Shown piece after piece: positions 1 to 18,483 of a DNA stretch of 64,000 bases (position 1 is the stretch's first letter; every line of letters starts with the position of its first letter). Position numbers and translations under genes: made by a program. The stretch covers positions 29,044,539 through 29,108,538 of the forward strand of contig OX463779.1 in NCBI GenBank assembly GCA_949825025.1, read 5' to 3'. Source of the DNA: Siphlonurus alternatus (taxonomy: Eukaryota; Arthropoda; Insecta; Ephemeroptera; Siphlonuridae). The notes beneath the pieces were generated by a model. It was not told the DNA's origin. It ran no database searches and was given only the letters and a program-made list of their open reading frames with translations.

Positions 1-1109
1 CATTTCATTATATATTCCATGAAATATATAAAATATATGATATCCTTTCTTTTTTTTTATGTGAGATCGATTTCATATTATATAGAACATTAAATCACAA
101 GCACGACATTTTATAAAAAGCTGTTAATGAATAATATTTAATTAAGGATAAAAATGTAAGGGCTTACCGACGGCAAGTGCTTGTCCTCTAAGAAGAGGAA
201 TCCTCCTTAACGCTGTACTGCTTGCCTGTAGAATCATCTTGGTGTAGATCTACATGTGTTGGTGGAACATGACCCGACCCGGGCTACGATGCGGAGTTGA
301 CTGCAGTACGTAGAGTCGTCGCAACTCGAGCGCTGCCTGCTGTTCCCCGCGCACTCGGGTGGAATATTGATCGATGCAGCCGTGGAGAACCTACCCCTCG
401 TCCCACCCCCGCCCGCTACACCATCAAGCCGCCGCATACAGAACCCAAGCTAACCCTTGCCACCGTAATGCATGCGCAAAACTTTACAGTAATTAAACTC
501 TAATTAATTTTTCTATTTTCAATTTAACTAAATCATTTATAATGCAAAAAAACAAATTAATGATCGAGTTAATATAAAAAATTCTAACTTAAACATAAAT
601 TAATTTTATTTGTTAATTATATTAATTGCATATATATTTAGCAACACAAAATGTAATAAATATATATTATATACAATACAAGTTTATAATTAATTACAAT
701 TAAATTTTAAAAATGTCTTTAAAAAAATGAAAGATTGTGGATGGTAGTAATTGACACTTCGACACATTAACGGTTGCGAGAGTGCATAACATTGTAGTTT
801 TTAAGAAAATATTTGAAAATAATATCAACATATCAGCAAGAACTTTATAAATTTTGTGGCCAAAATTCAAAGTCAGGCCGGAATTTAAGCTTGGGGGTGG
901 ATTCGGCGGAATTGACGGACCGAAGGGACCCGCGCGGTCGATCGCGAACTAAGTAACGATTATTTATAATCTCAGTATAATTTCGGAGCAAAGTCCCAAA
1001 GTCTTCGATCTGCGCCCAATGTTTCTAACAAAACATTGTCACAATGCTTTGTTAGAAACATTGCGCGCAGAAGACTCTACTCCGGAGTCCAAGGGCGTTT
1101 TTCTATGTG
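1..1109. other. AT-rich non-coding DNA with a small palindrome
   Basis: No gene recognised. Short open frames around 234-503 lie in a GC-richer patch (about 180-480) and have no recognisable domain. A palindrome lies at about 1000-1076: the left arm (1000-1032) contains AATGTTTCTAACAAA and the right arm (1048-1076) contains its complement TTTGTTAGAAACATT, with AGTCTTC/GAAGACT near the outer ends. It may be a small fold-back element. Confidence 0.5.
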
Positions 1110-1773
1110 AAATAAATTTTAAAATTTTGAGAATGTTCTAATTAATCGCTTATGGTTCGAGAGTAAATTCAGTCTGGCAGTTTTCTCACAACAGCTCCAT
1201 TTTCGGTTTCCGTCTACTTCATATATATATTTCATATTTATTGGAGAAATGGAACTTCGATGTTAAGGATGAATCTCAGTAGGTTGAGATCTCGCAATTG
1301 TACCGCCTGAATGCAACAAAACTTGCAGGGGACTTAGAACTCACCATCAATAGGTGGTATACAAATTTTGAAGCTTGAAGCGAATCTGTCTTATCAGTTT
1401 TGTGAAAACTGAAGTAGAAGTTTAACATTGGCCTTATGGACGAAAACCGGAAATGGAGCTGTTGTAAGAAAACTGTAAGACTGAATTTGCTCAAACCATA
1501 AGCGATTAAGTTTTAGAACATTCTCGATTTTCTAAAATTTATTTCATTCGATTCGTTTGCAGGGAAATATTCTTTGACTCCAGCAGTAAGTGAGATTCAT
1601 CGTTAAATAAGTCAACTTTAAAAATTCATAACTCAAAAACTAGATCGTATTTGTGTACCTGATATTTTAGCTACTGATAGGGGGTGTAGAGGAGAACATT
1701 TTAAATTTTTTTCATAAATTTCGTTTTTTTTTTTTTTTTTTTTTTAACATTGATGGCGTTATCTTACCCTTAA
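1110..1773. mobile_element. Nested fold-back elements (half of family A, interrupted at TTAA)
   Basis: The right part (about 1607-1773) is the right arm of fold-back family A: CTACTGATAGGGGGTGTAG, then GGCGTTATCTTACCC and TTAA. The centre of the same element is split. ATGTTAA at 1260-1266 and CGTTAA at 1601-1606 flank a 336-bp insert (1267-1602) whose ends are imperfect inverted repeats (GATGAATCTCA / TGAGATTCATC). A second palindrome pairs about 1110-1220 with about 1440-1550 (left arm GAATGTTCTAATTAATCGCT; right arm AGCGATTAAGTTTTAGAAC). The left arm of family A is missing. So at least three palindromic pieces are stacked here. Confidence 0.6.
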
Positions 1774-4174
1774 TTTATTTATAATCATGCAGTTCTATGA
1801 ATTTAAATAATTAAATTACCCTTTGTTTTATAATAAATTGAAATTCCTGCTGACCTTTTTTTTTTTTTTTTTTTCAGGAATTAAGTATTCCTAATTAATA
1901 AATTAAAATATTTCAAAGAAAGGAAGGAAACGTTTTGAGAAAGACACAAAAAATTATTTTTATATACATATTTTATAAACTATAATTTTGTAAACATAGT
2001 TACCAAAACACAATCTAACTTATATAATTTACATTCTACAATGTTATTCCTACACAAAATTACTATAGGAGGTGAGGAGTTAATTATGGGTTGAACAGTG
2101 AGGGTGATGTGATTTTAAAACTTTCATACATTTTGATTTTTTTTTTAATAAAATTTTACACTTGAGCTCAACACAAAACTTGTTATAAAAAGACCATGCA
2201 TTGTTTTACTTTGCAATGCACTGAACGTGGTGAAATTTACTTAAAAAAAAAAAAAAAAAACAAAAATATTTTAAATAGAAAAAAAAAAAAAAGTATAAAA
2301 ACATATGTGATAATTAAATATTGTTTAGAATATTACTAAGTTTTTATGTGCTTTGAAGCTCAACTGTTTTCTGTACAATAATTATTTGTAACTCTTATTT
2401 ACATCTTTTCTATAATATATTTAAGTTGTTATAAAGTACTATTAATTACTACCATCTCAACAGCTCTTTTTTTTTTTTTTTTTTTTTTTTAAATCTCGTA
2501 TGTTTATGTAAATTTTCAGTATGCCTCAACAAAACAATTTTTAAATTATCAACATAATTGTAATGGCAAAGAGACAACGCTATTTTACATGGTAGTCCTA
2601 GTAATACTTCCAATTTTAAAATGAAAATAAAATAGACATTAAAATTCCCTTTATTAATTTAAAGGCAAAACAAAATTAACAGATCAATATAGTTACTATT
2701 TTTCAATGGGAACCTCTTTTCTTAAAAATATTTAAAAAAATTTGCACATTTATAAATTGTAAAGAAAAGTAGCTTCAATGTAATCAATAAGGAAATGTAA
2801 ACTTGTACAATACACTAAAAATTATGGCCACAAAAATCCTCGCAGAGATTCCCCAAAAACTTGTACTTTAAATAAGATGAAAGATATAATAAATTTAATT
2901 ATGATATAACAGAAAAAATTACAATAATATAATAAGCACAGTTATGAACATAAATTATATATTTTTATTTACTTTAAATCTGCAGTTACACAAATTAAGA
3001 TTTAGATTGCAAAAACTGCTTAGAAACTACACCAGAATCATATAGCTATTAAGTAGCAATAATAACGGGGGGAAAAACAATAAAAAAATATGATAATAAT
3101 ACAATTTAGCATGGTGCAAAAACACATACAGTAACAAATTTTCAGCTGTTTTATGATTAAAATTTATATTTCCATCCAATGCCATCTAACACAAAATGAT
3201 TTTTTTTTTTTTTTTTTTAATACACACTATTTTTTCTTACTGTGTATTTGCCAGATCTTAAATAAGTATAAGCAATATTGCAACCAAGCAAATATATTAT
3301 AGTGCCACAGACTTAAGTGATCATTTACACTTGTAATGGTGAACAATGCTTTGTACTGTACATAATGATCTCAAGTGAGCCAGCTATCGACACAAAGTGT
3401 GCCATCTCTGAAACTGGTCCAGCATGTTTTATTGATTCTTCTTCATCTGCAGCACTGGTGGTGTTAACACAGAGTAAATGATTAACAATACACAACACAT
3501 AACAAATACTTTTATAGCTGCTTGACAGCTCTTCAAGAGAGAATAATAATTATTAGTTGACAGTTGGACTTCAATCATGATTGTGCTGTTACATTTTTTT
3601 ACTCTCTTTTTCTTTATGTTCTTTTAAAGCTAATAATAAATGCATTATTATATATTTTACTTTTATAAGTATATAATCTTTTATATTATATATATAATTT
3701 ACTTAATTAATTAATTCTTTCTTAAAAGTTTTAAGAAATTTAAGATATTAAGAATTAAAAATATATATATTTACTGATTTAGTTATGATAAATAAAAAAA
3801 TCAATAAAATGCTCATTATTTAGAGCCATTTGCTAAACTAGACACTTTATTCTTGCTAATTAAAATTATTTTAAGCACTATTTTTGTGCACCTTACAACT
3901 AACAGTTACTTTAAAAACAAAATTATTATTTTATTAAAATGCTTTAATTTTAAATGATTATTGTAAATTTTTAATAAAACTTTATTTTTTTGAGCAACGT
4001 AAATAGAAGAACAACGTTCACAAAAGTATGTTGATGACATGCTTAAATAAAAAAGAAACTAAAATAGAAATAGTTTGCGTGTAAAATCACTCAGAATTGT
4101 AGATAATATGGCAAGCAAATAGTGCGCAGAGCGAGCATAGAAACGGTACAGCTGGGGTATGCTAGTAGACTAGG
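1774..4174. other. Very AT-rich DNA, possible 3' UTR of the phosphatase gene
   Basis: No coding exon seen. The region has many A or T runs (for example about 1860-1875, 2467-2490, 2243-2260, 3200-3218). It lies directly downstream, in the minus-strand sense, of the phosphatase stop codon, so part of it is probably 3' UTR. Several AATAAA-like sites exist on the minus strand and I cannot choose between them. Confidence 0.4.
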
Positions 4175-8966
<4,792 letters not shown>

Positions 8967-9000
8967 CTGTCGCACTGATGTCGTCACTCTCTTCTGTTAA

Positions 9001-10564
9001 GGTACTCTCCCACCATCACCAGCAATCTGCACATCATGAATAAAAAAGATCTGGAGTTAAGTAACTGTAATAGTATGGAAAATTACTTATAGCTGAAAAT
9101 AATAAAGGGTTATTTAAAGTTACCTTTGAAGGCAGCTAGTACAGTAATGAGCGATATAATTATCTTTACTATTATTTGAAAACTTATCAATTTAATAAAG
9201 AAGAAAAAAAAATAACTCCATGTTGAAAAAGGTAAATTAAATGAATACATGCAACTAAGTAACATAAACAACAATCTAATATGTTAAATATTATTATATA
9301 AATTTATTGCAACGAAAATATTATTCAAGTTAAACAGAATTTTGTCCTCAGAAATATGGACAGTTGGAAGATGCTATTAAAATATTTTGGCTGTTATCAA
9401 TATCTTACTTCACAAATCTTTTGGATATAAATTAATTGATGAAGAAAAAAAATAAATATATATTGTATAATATAGTGTGCAGGTACTGTACTATACAAAC
9501 TAGGTTACCGTTAATTTGCTTTTAGAACATAATATAATATTAATTAATTAGTGCAGAGTATAGATATATTTCATAATATACATCGACCAGAAAAAAAAGT
9601 TCTGCCTATCAAACAGCCAAAATCTATAACTTTTTACCATTAAGTTTTTAAGACAAATTGAAAAAAAAAAAAAAAAAAAAAAAAAATCTTTCATACGGAA
9701 ATTTATTCGATGAAGATGTATTTTAGTAATAACTTAATAAGTTGCCAGAAGATATTTTGTCAAGTGTTACTTTGTAGTTGTATTTAATTTTAAGATGTCA
9801 TGCTGTTGTTTGTTAATTTTTGTTGTATATTTTATTGCCTTAAATTGTTGTAATTGTTATTACATGTGAAAATGACGTAATCCATGTTGTATGTACCTGT
9901 ACAAATTAATTAAATATCTTCTATCCTCGTGATTATTATTGTGTTGGTTCATTGACAGACAAGTATAAATATGAGAAATTAATTTTTGCATTCACAGATT
10001 TTTCAATAAATTAATTAATAAATTTATCACTGCATTTTATACCGCATTAATGTGGAATTCATAATGTGTGTAAACTTGTTGACAAATTGAAACCTGAATG
10101 ACAATACAAAAAGATATCTCTCTGCATGCTTTTGTCCTTGTTATCACTTAATTTAGATTTTAAAATCCACGAGAACATTGAGAGATGATCTGAAAAACAC
10201 TTGTTCGCTTCCCCTCACGAGCTTACACACTTTACACGAAACGCACATATTTTTAACGCTGACGATATATGAGTCGCAAAGAGTTGATTAACTGAATCAA
10301 CAAGTTACGCATAAAATTGATGATAAACGCATCGTGCAAAAATCTTTAAAAAATTTGTATAAAAAAATAAAAATAAAACATAACAATTTTTATACTACAC
10401 TGACAATAAATTTTTGTATTATTTTATATCATTGTTATAATGTTGACGATGTAGTTTATTATCTGAATATTATTATTGGTGGTTGATCATATATTATTTA
10501 TGTATGGGTTTTACACCTTTTTCATACCACCGTTTGGGTTATGTATTCTTATTAATTATTATAT

Positions 10565-10615
<51 letters not shown>

Positions 10616-12546
10616 TTATTATTATTTGTTCTTAAGCTTTCATCTCTTGTTTTGTTGTTGTTTGTTTGTTGTTTTTTTCTCATGTCCTTCCCCCACACTC
10701 TTTTGTTATACTTAACCCAATAAACAAATATTATTATTATTGTTAATAAGCTACGTCCAAGAGCTTTCGATCGAAAAAAACGCTGCTGGAATATATTTCC
10801 GCGCCGGGTTTTTTAACGCGGCGAAAAAATATCACGAAAAGCCGCGGAACAATTACAGCATAGTATTGGGACTTCTTGGGTGCATGATAGAAGACGTGTC
10901 TTGCCATGGGTGTAGCTTTATATAATTATATAAAAAAAAAAAAACTGGCGGGAATGAGTCAAGGTTGGCCTAAAATGATTGCGCAAGGGGCAGCGGAGAG
11001 CGCGGCAGAGAGCGAGAGCTTTACAGCGCCTGCGGTGATATTGATCCCGCGAGCTCCGAGGGAGAAAGGGGAGCATCGGAAGGTGTAAATAGGGGGTAGA
11101 GGGTGGCAACGGGCTAGCGAGCAAGCAAGCGACTGTATGACGTACGTCATGAGTGGCAGTCAGACAGATCGAACTCTATAATCATCATGTGTTATAATAT
11201 TTCTCAACCAGGTTTAAAGCGCAGTTGTATTGATACGCAGACGGCGACGTCGTCTTTGCAGACACAGCCTGAGGCAAGCCATCGTCGGTACAAGGTCATG
11301 GACCGGAGCACGACGAACGAGATCTCACACCTTAGTAGAGGAATGTGACTGCTGACCAAATGGTTTCAATAACCCTACGCACAAGCTATAAAAGCCAGGG
11401 TTGGTCTGGGACAACACGACCCGATTATACGAAGTCGCAGTCAGCAGTTTTTGGGGGAGGGAGGGCTAACTCGCCTTTGGCATGCAGGCCTGATTTTATT
11501 TTGATTTCTTTCTTCTTTTTAAGAGGCCAGGAGGCCCAGTAAGCAATTGCATACTATATATATTATAACTTTTATGTCCAGAATGACCCTGATAAAAAGC
11601 GGTTACTACAGCTTAATTGCTTTGAATGGTCTGTCGTAGTCTGTCGCTGTTTACTAAACATGGGCTGCTGAACACTATATAATATATATTGAGTCTCTTT
11701 TTTTTTTTTAATTATGAAATATAGCGGATGTTATTACCATGTAGAAAAAAAAATTTCAGAGTAGGTTTGTTAAAATAAAAACCCAACTTGATCGTAATAA
11801 AAAGAAAGCTATATAATTTTAACGCTATATGTTGTAATATATTATTTTAAGATTTTGTATGCATGGAAACTCAGTGAGAAGGTGAGAACCATCGAAGCAC
11901 CGCAAGAAGGGCTTGGCGACGAGCGAGTGTGTATTTTGGGCTCATGGACGGGCCTATGTATACGCGAGTGACGTCACTGGTGCAAGCACGTGGTCCTGCA
12001 GAGCACGGTTAAGTTGCTCGTTTCGTTCGGCGAAGGCGGCGGCCGGCCAAGAAATCGCCGGCTGCTTGTTTGTTGCCTAGTTCCCGCGCGACCGACACAC
12101 CCATACAACAGCAGATAAGATAGACAACGAAATACGACAGCAACCATATAGCAATTTAGTTTTACAATAACAAATTTCGTACATTTGTACATAAAAATTA
12201 CAGCACTATAATATAATGTTCTACGTTTCAAGTACAGGTCAAACAAATTAATGAAAATCAAATATAGTTTTTAAATTAAGAACTTATTACGTTTCACATA
12301 GTTAATTACAATTTACGTCGCACGCTGTAAATGAGTTGAACTAGGTCGCGGAAGCACTACTACTTGATGGCCCGGCTACGTCTTTCTTGAGTTTCTTCCC
12401 TCGGTGGCGCCTGTATAATGCACTGGTTTTAGCGGCAGCTGCAGCTGTCCGGGTATATATCACGCTCGACTGATGGTTAGAGGTTACCACACGGATTCGA
12501 GAAGACGTTGCCTAGCTGTGCCAAAACATTGTTTTAAATAGTTATA
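9001..12546. other. AT-rich non-coding DNA with GC-rich patches
   Basis: No exon recognised. There is a poly-A run at about 9660-9687. GC-richer islands lie at about 10790-11170, 11218-11500, 11880-12110 and 12340-12470. The 11880-12110 patch contains TGACGTCA (11969-11976) and an E-box, CACGTG, just after it. These patches could be regulatory DNA or decayed repeats. If the candidate 5' exon at 22921-23040 belongs to the phosphatase, this stretch is intronic. Confidence 0.4.
10560..10620. repeat. (TTTA)n microsatellite
   Basis: About 14 uninterrupted ATTT units followed by ATTATTATT. It produces a spurious open frame of repeated Tyr-Leu-Phe-Ile residues. Confidence 0.9.
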
Positions 12547-12919
12547 TTAAGGTAGAGATAATACGGATCAGCTGGCCCAATGCTAAAAAAATCCCATTCA
12601 TAAAAATTATGAAAAAAATTAAAAATGTTCTCCTCTACATCCCCTATCAGTAGGTAAAATATCAGGTATACAGAAACGAGCTAGTTTTCGAGTTATTAAT
12701 TTTTAAAGTTCTCTAATTTAACATGGAGAAATGAAACTTCCATGTTAAATTAGTCAACTTTAAACATTTATAACTCGAAAACTAGCTCGTTTTTGTATAC
12801 CTGATATTTTACCTACTGATAGGGGGTGTAGAGGAGAAGATTTTAAATTTTTTTCATAATTTTTATGAATGGGATTTTTTTAGCATTGGGCCAGCTGATC
12901 CGTATTATCTCTACCTTAA
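12547..12919. mobile_element. Fold-back element, family A, complete copy A2 (TTAA ends)
   Basis: This is a near-perfect palindrome of about 373 bp. It starts TTAAGGTAGAGATAATACGG and ends with the complement, CCGTATTATCTCTACCTTAA. Inside, CTCCTCTACATCCCCTATCAG pairs with CTGATAGGGGGTGTAGAGGAG. The centre is AACATGGAGAAATGAAACTT. It has no coding capacity. The TTAA borders suggest mobilisation by a piggyBac-type transposase (inference). Confidence 0.8.
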
Positions 12920-13060
12920 TGGCATGATGTAAATAACAACATTGTTTCATGTTTGTCTTCTTTAAGAATTACTTCTTTTCGTTTCAACGTTTTGTCTTCG
13001 AAACCTTGAGCAAATTATCAATTAATTTATTCTAAGAATGAATGAAACAAAATGTTTTGT

Positions 13061-13450
13061 TTAAGGGTAAGGTAACACGAACAATCGATTGTTATTAGTC
13101 CCATTTGATTAAAATGTAAACCTTAGCAACCTCATAATGATTCTGTTTTTTTTTTGAGAGACAGTTCTTGGCATTAAAAAAATATGGAGAAAATTTCAAA
13201 ACAATCGGACGATCCAATTTTTTTAAATGAATTTTTTAAATTTTCAGTATAAGGCTTTCCCATGGAGACCGAAACTAAAAAAAATTAGTTGTTTTGAAAT
13301 TTTCTCCATACTTTTTTAATGCCAAGAACTGTCTCTCAAAAAAAAAAAAAAAAAAAAATTCAGAATCATTATGAGGTTGCTAAGGTTTACATGTTAATCA
13401 AATGGGCGCGGACTAACAACAATCGATTGTTCGTGTTATCTTACCCTTAA
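13061..13450. mobile_element. Fold-back element, family B, copy B1 (TTAA ends)
   Basis: Palindrome of about 390 bp from TTAAGGGTAAGGTAACACGA to the matching TCGTGTTATCTTACCCTTAA-type right end (one mismatch). Arms pair through AACAATCGATTGTT, ATGTAAACCTTAGCAACCTC, GAGAGACAGTTCTTGGCATT and a central GGCTTTCCCATGGAGACC. The outer GGGTAAGGTAAC is shared with family A but the body differs. Confidence 0.8.
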
Positions 13451-16400
13451 GTATGAGCTTTTGATCTTCAACCGTTTTTATAAATGATCATATATACTAT
13501 ATTATAATTATGCATCATACAATTGAGAATTCTGAAATGTATTTTATAGATTTTAAAATGACAAATTGAATAGATCTGTTCATGATCAATAGACGGACCA
13601 GAGTAGTAACGTACTTGAAATTGTGTTAATTATACGTGGTACGTACACTGACTACACTCTTCTCACTTCCCTCATTGCATTTTTATTTTGGAAGCTTTGC
13701 GGCGATGCTTTAGCAGCAAGCTTGTGTGGATTAATGCTAAAATTGAAACAAGAAAACAAAAAACTTTGAACTTCGACCGAAGAGAATAATTAATTTAATT
13801 TGAACGTGGAATCTCAACCTTTATAAACACGGCTGCAATGTCATTTAAATCTTATAATTAAATACGGTCGTTATCACACCGAGGCTGAACACATCCGCTT
13901 CCACTTTCATGCTGGTATTGAAGTCTGATGAACAAAGTGCAATGATTTATTATGTGCATGCAGAATAAACTGAAGCACTGCGCTTGACTGTTGATATTAA
14001 ATTTTAAATTACCAACTTTTCTGCTACGTATCATACATACAACAGAAATAAACACACTTTACGAACTCGCATAAAAATCCACTGCGGTTCAGCACAATTT
14101 TTAGAAAATGAAAAATGTAGTTATGTAAGTATATATTATATATAACCATAATATATATATATATATATATATATAATATAATATAATTATTAATAAAAAA
14201 AAATAATAATCATAACTCTGCTTAGAAATACTATACAAATTTTTAATTCTGTAATTGTTTTACTTTATAAAATTAATTTAAATAATGCAGCGATTCCAAG
14301 CTATATATTTTCTAAGTGTATTCGGATGTCAGTAAAAATAAAATGTAGAAGACTATACATTATAGAATAAAATACACTCCTATCCTATCATTGGAAATTG
14401 CCGTCTAGCTCCCCCATGCAGCGAAGGAAATATTTCAGAAGAACGACTGTACATGAAACAAAAAGGGAGATTTTGCTAAATAACGAAATAATAATTTGCT
14501 GTCGTCTTCTTCCTCATCTTATAGAAGGAGGGGGGCCTTTTCACAACACTGGCTCTGTATTATGTCGCGATTTCAGCAACACGGTGCATCATCTCGCCAT
14601 ATTAAAGGTCCAGCCGGTAATTGGACAAAGCCGCAATGTCGTGGAGGCTCGGGCTTGCAGGTGTGCGTGACCTTGGAGCTCGAGGAGGGCCCACTGGAGC
14701 CAGACACGTTTTCAAGGCCGCGAACATGACGACGGCGGCGAAGCGACTCACGATCTAGCGAGAGAGTGAGCAGCGGCGAATCTCCTCGCGCCTACCGTCT
14801 CATAGCTTTCGTTCATCGATCTACCTTAGTACGGATTACAGCAGCCAGCCACTGGACAATACTTCTTTATTACTGATGCTATGGTGAACAGGTGTCGCAG
14901 ACTGCACGTTTTATCTAGGCTTCTCAAAAGACGGTTATAGGTCCTAATCGTTTTTTTTAGAAGTTTTAGAAAACAAGTGCTTGGACCCATTAGAACCAAT
15001 TCAGAAGGAACTCATTATAGAAAATAGAATGATACATGCAGAAACATCTCCGCTAACAATACAAAAATTGAAAGATATCCGCCGAGAAGAGAGGGAGAGG
15101 CCAATTTTTTGCGACGCTGCAATCAACATCTGATTATTTGTAGTTTAATTGGTGTACACAGTTAAAATGTATAATAAATATTACACACATCATTGGAGAT
15201 TTAATCCAATTCCTTTATAATTTATACAACAAAATACACTGAACATTTTTTTTTTTAATTTCCTTTTGTAACTTCGATATAATAATGTTATACTCATAAT
15301 TATTTAAAAATAAAAAATAAAAAAAAAAGGTCTCCACTCTCCAGTAGTCTCCACTATTAACTAATTACACTTTAGACATTTTGTATAAAATTCAGTGAAA
15401 AAGCTTTTAAATCTTTTAATACATAGCGACGTGTTATTATATTCTTTTATTGACAGTATCTATATAGGGGACTGTTGTATTTCACACAGGAAAATAATAA
15501 TCCAGCACTACTGCAAATTTGCATGGTCTAGACCACCAACAAACAATTATCGGGCTTATGTCCATCAATACGATGAAAGCTAGAAGATGACTGCAAAAGG
15601 TATTTTTTAATGACATTAACACGACTATAATCTTTATCGCAATGTCAACAGCGAGTTGTCTGTTATTGTTGTTCTGCTGGCTTCGCTGCTTGTCTCTGCA
15701 TTATCTCTGCACGCCGCATAGCCTCTGTGAACGCCACCAGAAAGAAAGAGCGCGCTCGCTACTCATGTAGAATCAATAGGGAGTTTTCGCGGTACATTTT
15801 CATCGTCACGAAATCCAACCGAACGATACCGCAAGACTTCCATGTTTCTTAAATTATTACAGTTAAATTATGTAGGATCTTGTAATCAGCAATAACCTAG
15901 TAATTTTAACGAATTGCAACTGTATATAATAATGAAATATGATATCAATTTTATATAAAATTATATAACAATGTAAAATATTAAATTGTATATTTTCCTA
16001 CACTAAACACATGTCATAATTTTACATAAATGCCCATGCAGAATGATAAATAAATAATTAATGTATTTCATCCAACATAAATCAATATTATTATAATTAT
16101 ATCAGCTATATAGAAAGTTTAATATAAGCACACAAATAATTATCGCATACAGTATATTTTGGGGGGGAATTAAAAACAATTTAATTTTAAGTAATATTTT
16201 ATTTCAGTGTTAATTTAATTAAAAAAAAGTAATTGCAAAAATAAACGTAATTAAAAGCATGTTAAACAAAAGAAAATTGTAATATTAATGTAAGAGGGTT
16301 GGGACGTTGGGACTGTATAATAGGGTAAAGTAGAAAATAACTAAGTCACGTGACTTAACTCACATTCACTTGCGTTTCTTCGGCTGCTAGCTTATTAACT

Positions 16401-18168
16401 GGAGGTATAACCAAAATTATGACCACCGGCCCGCTTAAAAATTGGTGACCCCGGTAGTGGTACCAAAATCCCGCTACCGCCACCACCACCGTGACCCTCT
16501 ACCGTCACACTTGGGTACTACCTACAACGTTGGCGCGCTGCCGCTGCTCAATCAATATCTGCGGCGAACGGCGGTACGGCGCGGGGAGCATGGAAAACAG
16601 GCACCGGGGGGTGGGCGGGTGCATGGTGTCTCTAAACACCACCACCGGTCGTCTATCATAATGTAGCAAACCCAACTATTAATCAGACAATGTCAGTAAA
16701 TATCTGGGCCATGCATGAGGACTAAATTATATTATTATGGCAAATCAGAATTTTACCAACAATATAATTAAAATTATTTAACCCAAGATTGTATTTACAT
16801 GAGTCTTTCAATAGTAATAAAAGTTAATAAACATAAAATAATTCGAAATTTTCTTATATAATAACTTAATATAACATCATGAGGCCTATACCACAAAATA
16901 TATATTATAACCTTTATTTATTTTGGAAGGACATGCCTAGGCTATTATTTGCATTTTGAAACTGCCCACAATCATTATATTATTGGGCTAAAACTAAAAG
17001 GCATGGAAAAAATATAATGAAATATGACTATTTTTTTTTAAATATATATATGTGCTGCAGTCATGAGCTATTAAAATATACACGTTTGAAATTGTTGCAT
17101 TAAAAGACTGAAGTAACTATAAAGACATTATCACAAACTTATGTAATGACTGTAACTTTGAATATTATATTATATATGTATATTATCTCAATGTGTCCGC
17201 TCACTAAATTAATACAACACACAAATGATCTAATTGATTCATTGGCAACATCGAAATACGATCACTTTTTTGTCATTATGTCATGTATACACGATATGTT
17301 TTGTATCACTGAATGACGGTGTAATACAGTAATTGTATTTTATAATAATCGACAATATGCACCAGCAGGCGCGGGCCCAACGTTAAGAAAATAAAAACTA
17401 ACATATAAGGTGTGTCCACACAAGCTGTCTTGCGCCTCCTTCATTTCTTTCTTCCCTGTGAGAATCAAGAATAAAATTTCTCTCATATTTAAATACAATA
17501 TTCCCTGTACAGATGGTTACAGTATATACTGCGATAACTGCAATTATTTTGATTCATGGATCGATTGCGAACAAACCAATCTTGGCCTATTCTTGTATCA
17601 GCACGCGCTAATCAAACTGCGACTAGCAAGAATTTGTATATCTATGAATTATAATTTATGATTATAATAATATTTTTATTGAGCAGAAACAAAATATTTA
17701 TTTTATTTCTCATATATGTCACAGTCAAAATATAATAAATTGTTTCACCTCAATTTAATTAGGGAGCACCAAAAGCATAGTGGAATGAACGAGACTGATC
17801 TTTCGTAATTCGGAATTATTTTTAGCAAATACTTGCAAACAGAATAAATAAAAATAAAGCCTATTACTTTGTCAGAGACCTTGAGGAGAGTGTACAGTTG
17901 CTCCGCTCCCAGACAGTCAGAATTTAAGTTCAGAATTATGGTCCTGATGGCCTGATGCTCTCGATATGTTGACGTTTTCATTCAGTCGATGGAGGAGGGA
18001 TGAGTAAAGACGCATGAAGAGGGTCGGTCCACTCTCTTATTTCACGAATTTAAAATAATGCATCCCTTTGTTGTCAGAAAATCATTAGAGGTTTATAAAG
18101 CGTTCCGACTGTCGTACACCATGCATGACCTGCATATCTTACAATTAGTTATTGTAATTTTTGTAACA
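13451..18168. other. AT-rich non-coding DNA with GC-rich patches
   Basis: No gene recognised. Small islands of higher GC occur at about 14500-14830, 15640-15800 and 16340-16660. The last holds TCACGTGA, CCACCACCACC-type runs and the open frame 16442-16666, which has no recognisable domain. A (TA)n run sits at about 14150-14175. Confidence 0.4.
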
Positions 18169-18483
18169 ATGGACAACCTGCATGAAAAATTTTTATTGCA
18201 GAAATGAATAGAGGGCACCAAATTATGCTACTCTGAATTTTTTCAGATTTTTTTGAAACCCAGAACTATTTTTAAACAATTATTGACAGTGCGGCCACAC
18301 CCCCTCGCCTCCGTCCTATCCTTTTTATTAAGGATTTAGGGGTGCCAACTTAACTTACAGAATTTTCAATAATTATTAAAAAATAGTTTCGGGTCACAAA
18401 AAAATCTAAAAAATTTCAGAGTAGCATAATTTGGTACTCTCTATTCATTTCTGCAATAAAAATTGTCCATGCAGGTTGCCCAT
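18169..18483. mobile_element. Fold-back element, family C, copy C1
   Basis: Palindrome of about 315 bp. The left end is ATGGACAACCTGCATG, and the right end, CATGCAGGTTGCCCAT, is its near-complement. Inner arms are TTTTTATTGCAGAAATGAAT and CTATTCATTTCTGCAATAAA, then CTACTCTGAATTTTTTCAGA paired with its complement. The centre contains the inverted pair AGGATTTAGG/CCTATCC. Confidence 0.75.

Noticed and set aside
10476..10715. 79-codon plus frame rich in Tyr/Leu/Phe/Ile
   Set aside because: It is the translation of a (TTTA)n microsatellite.
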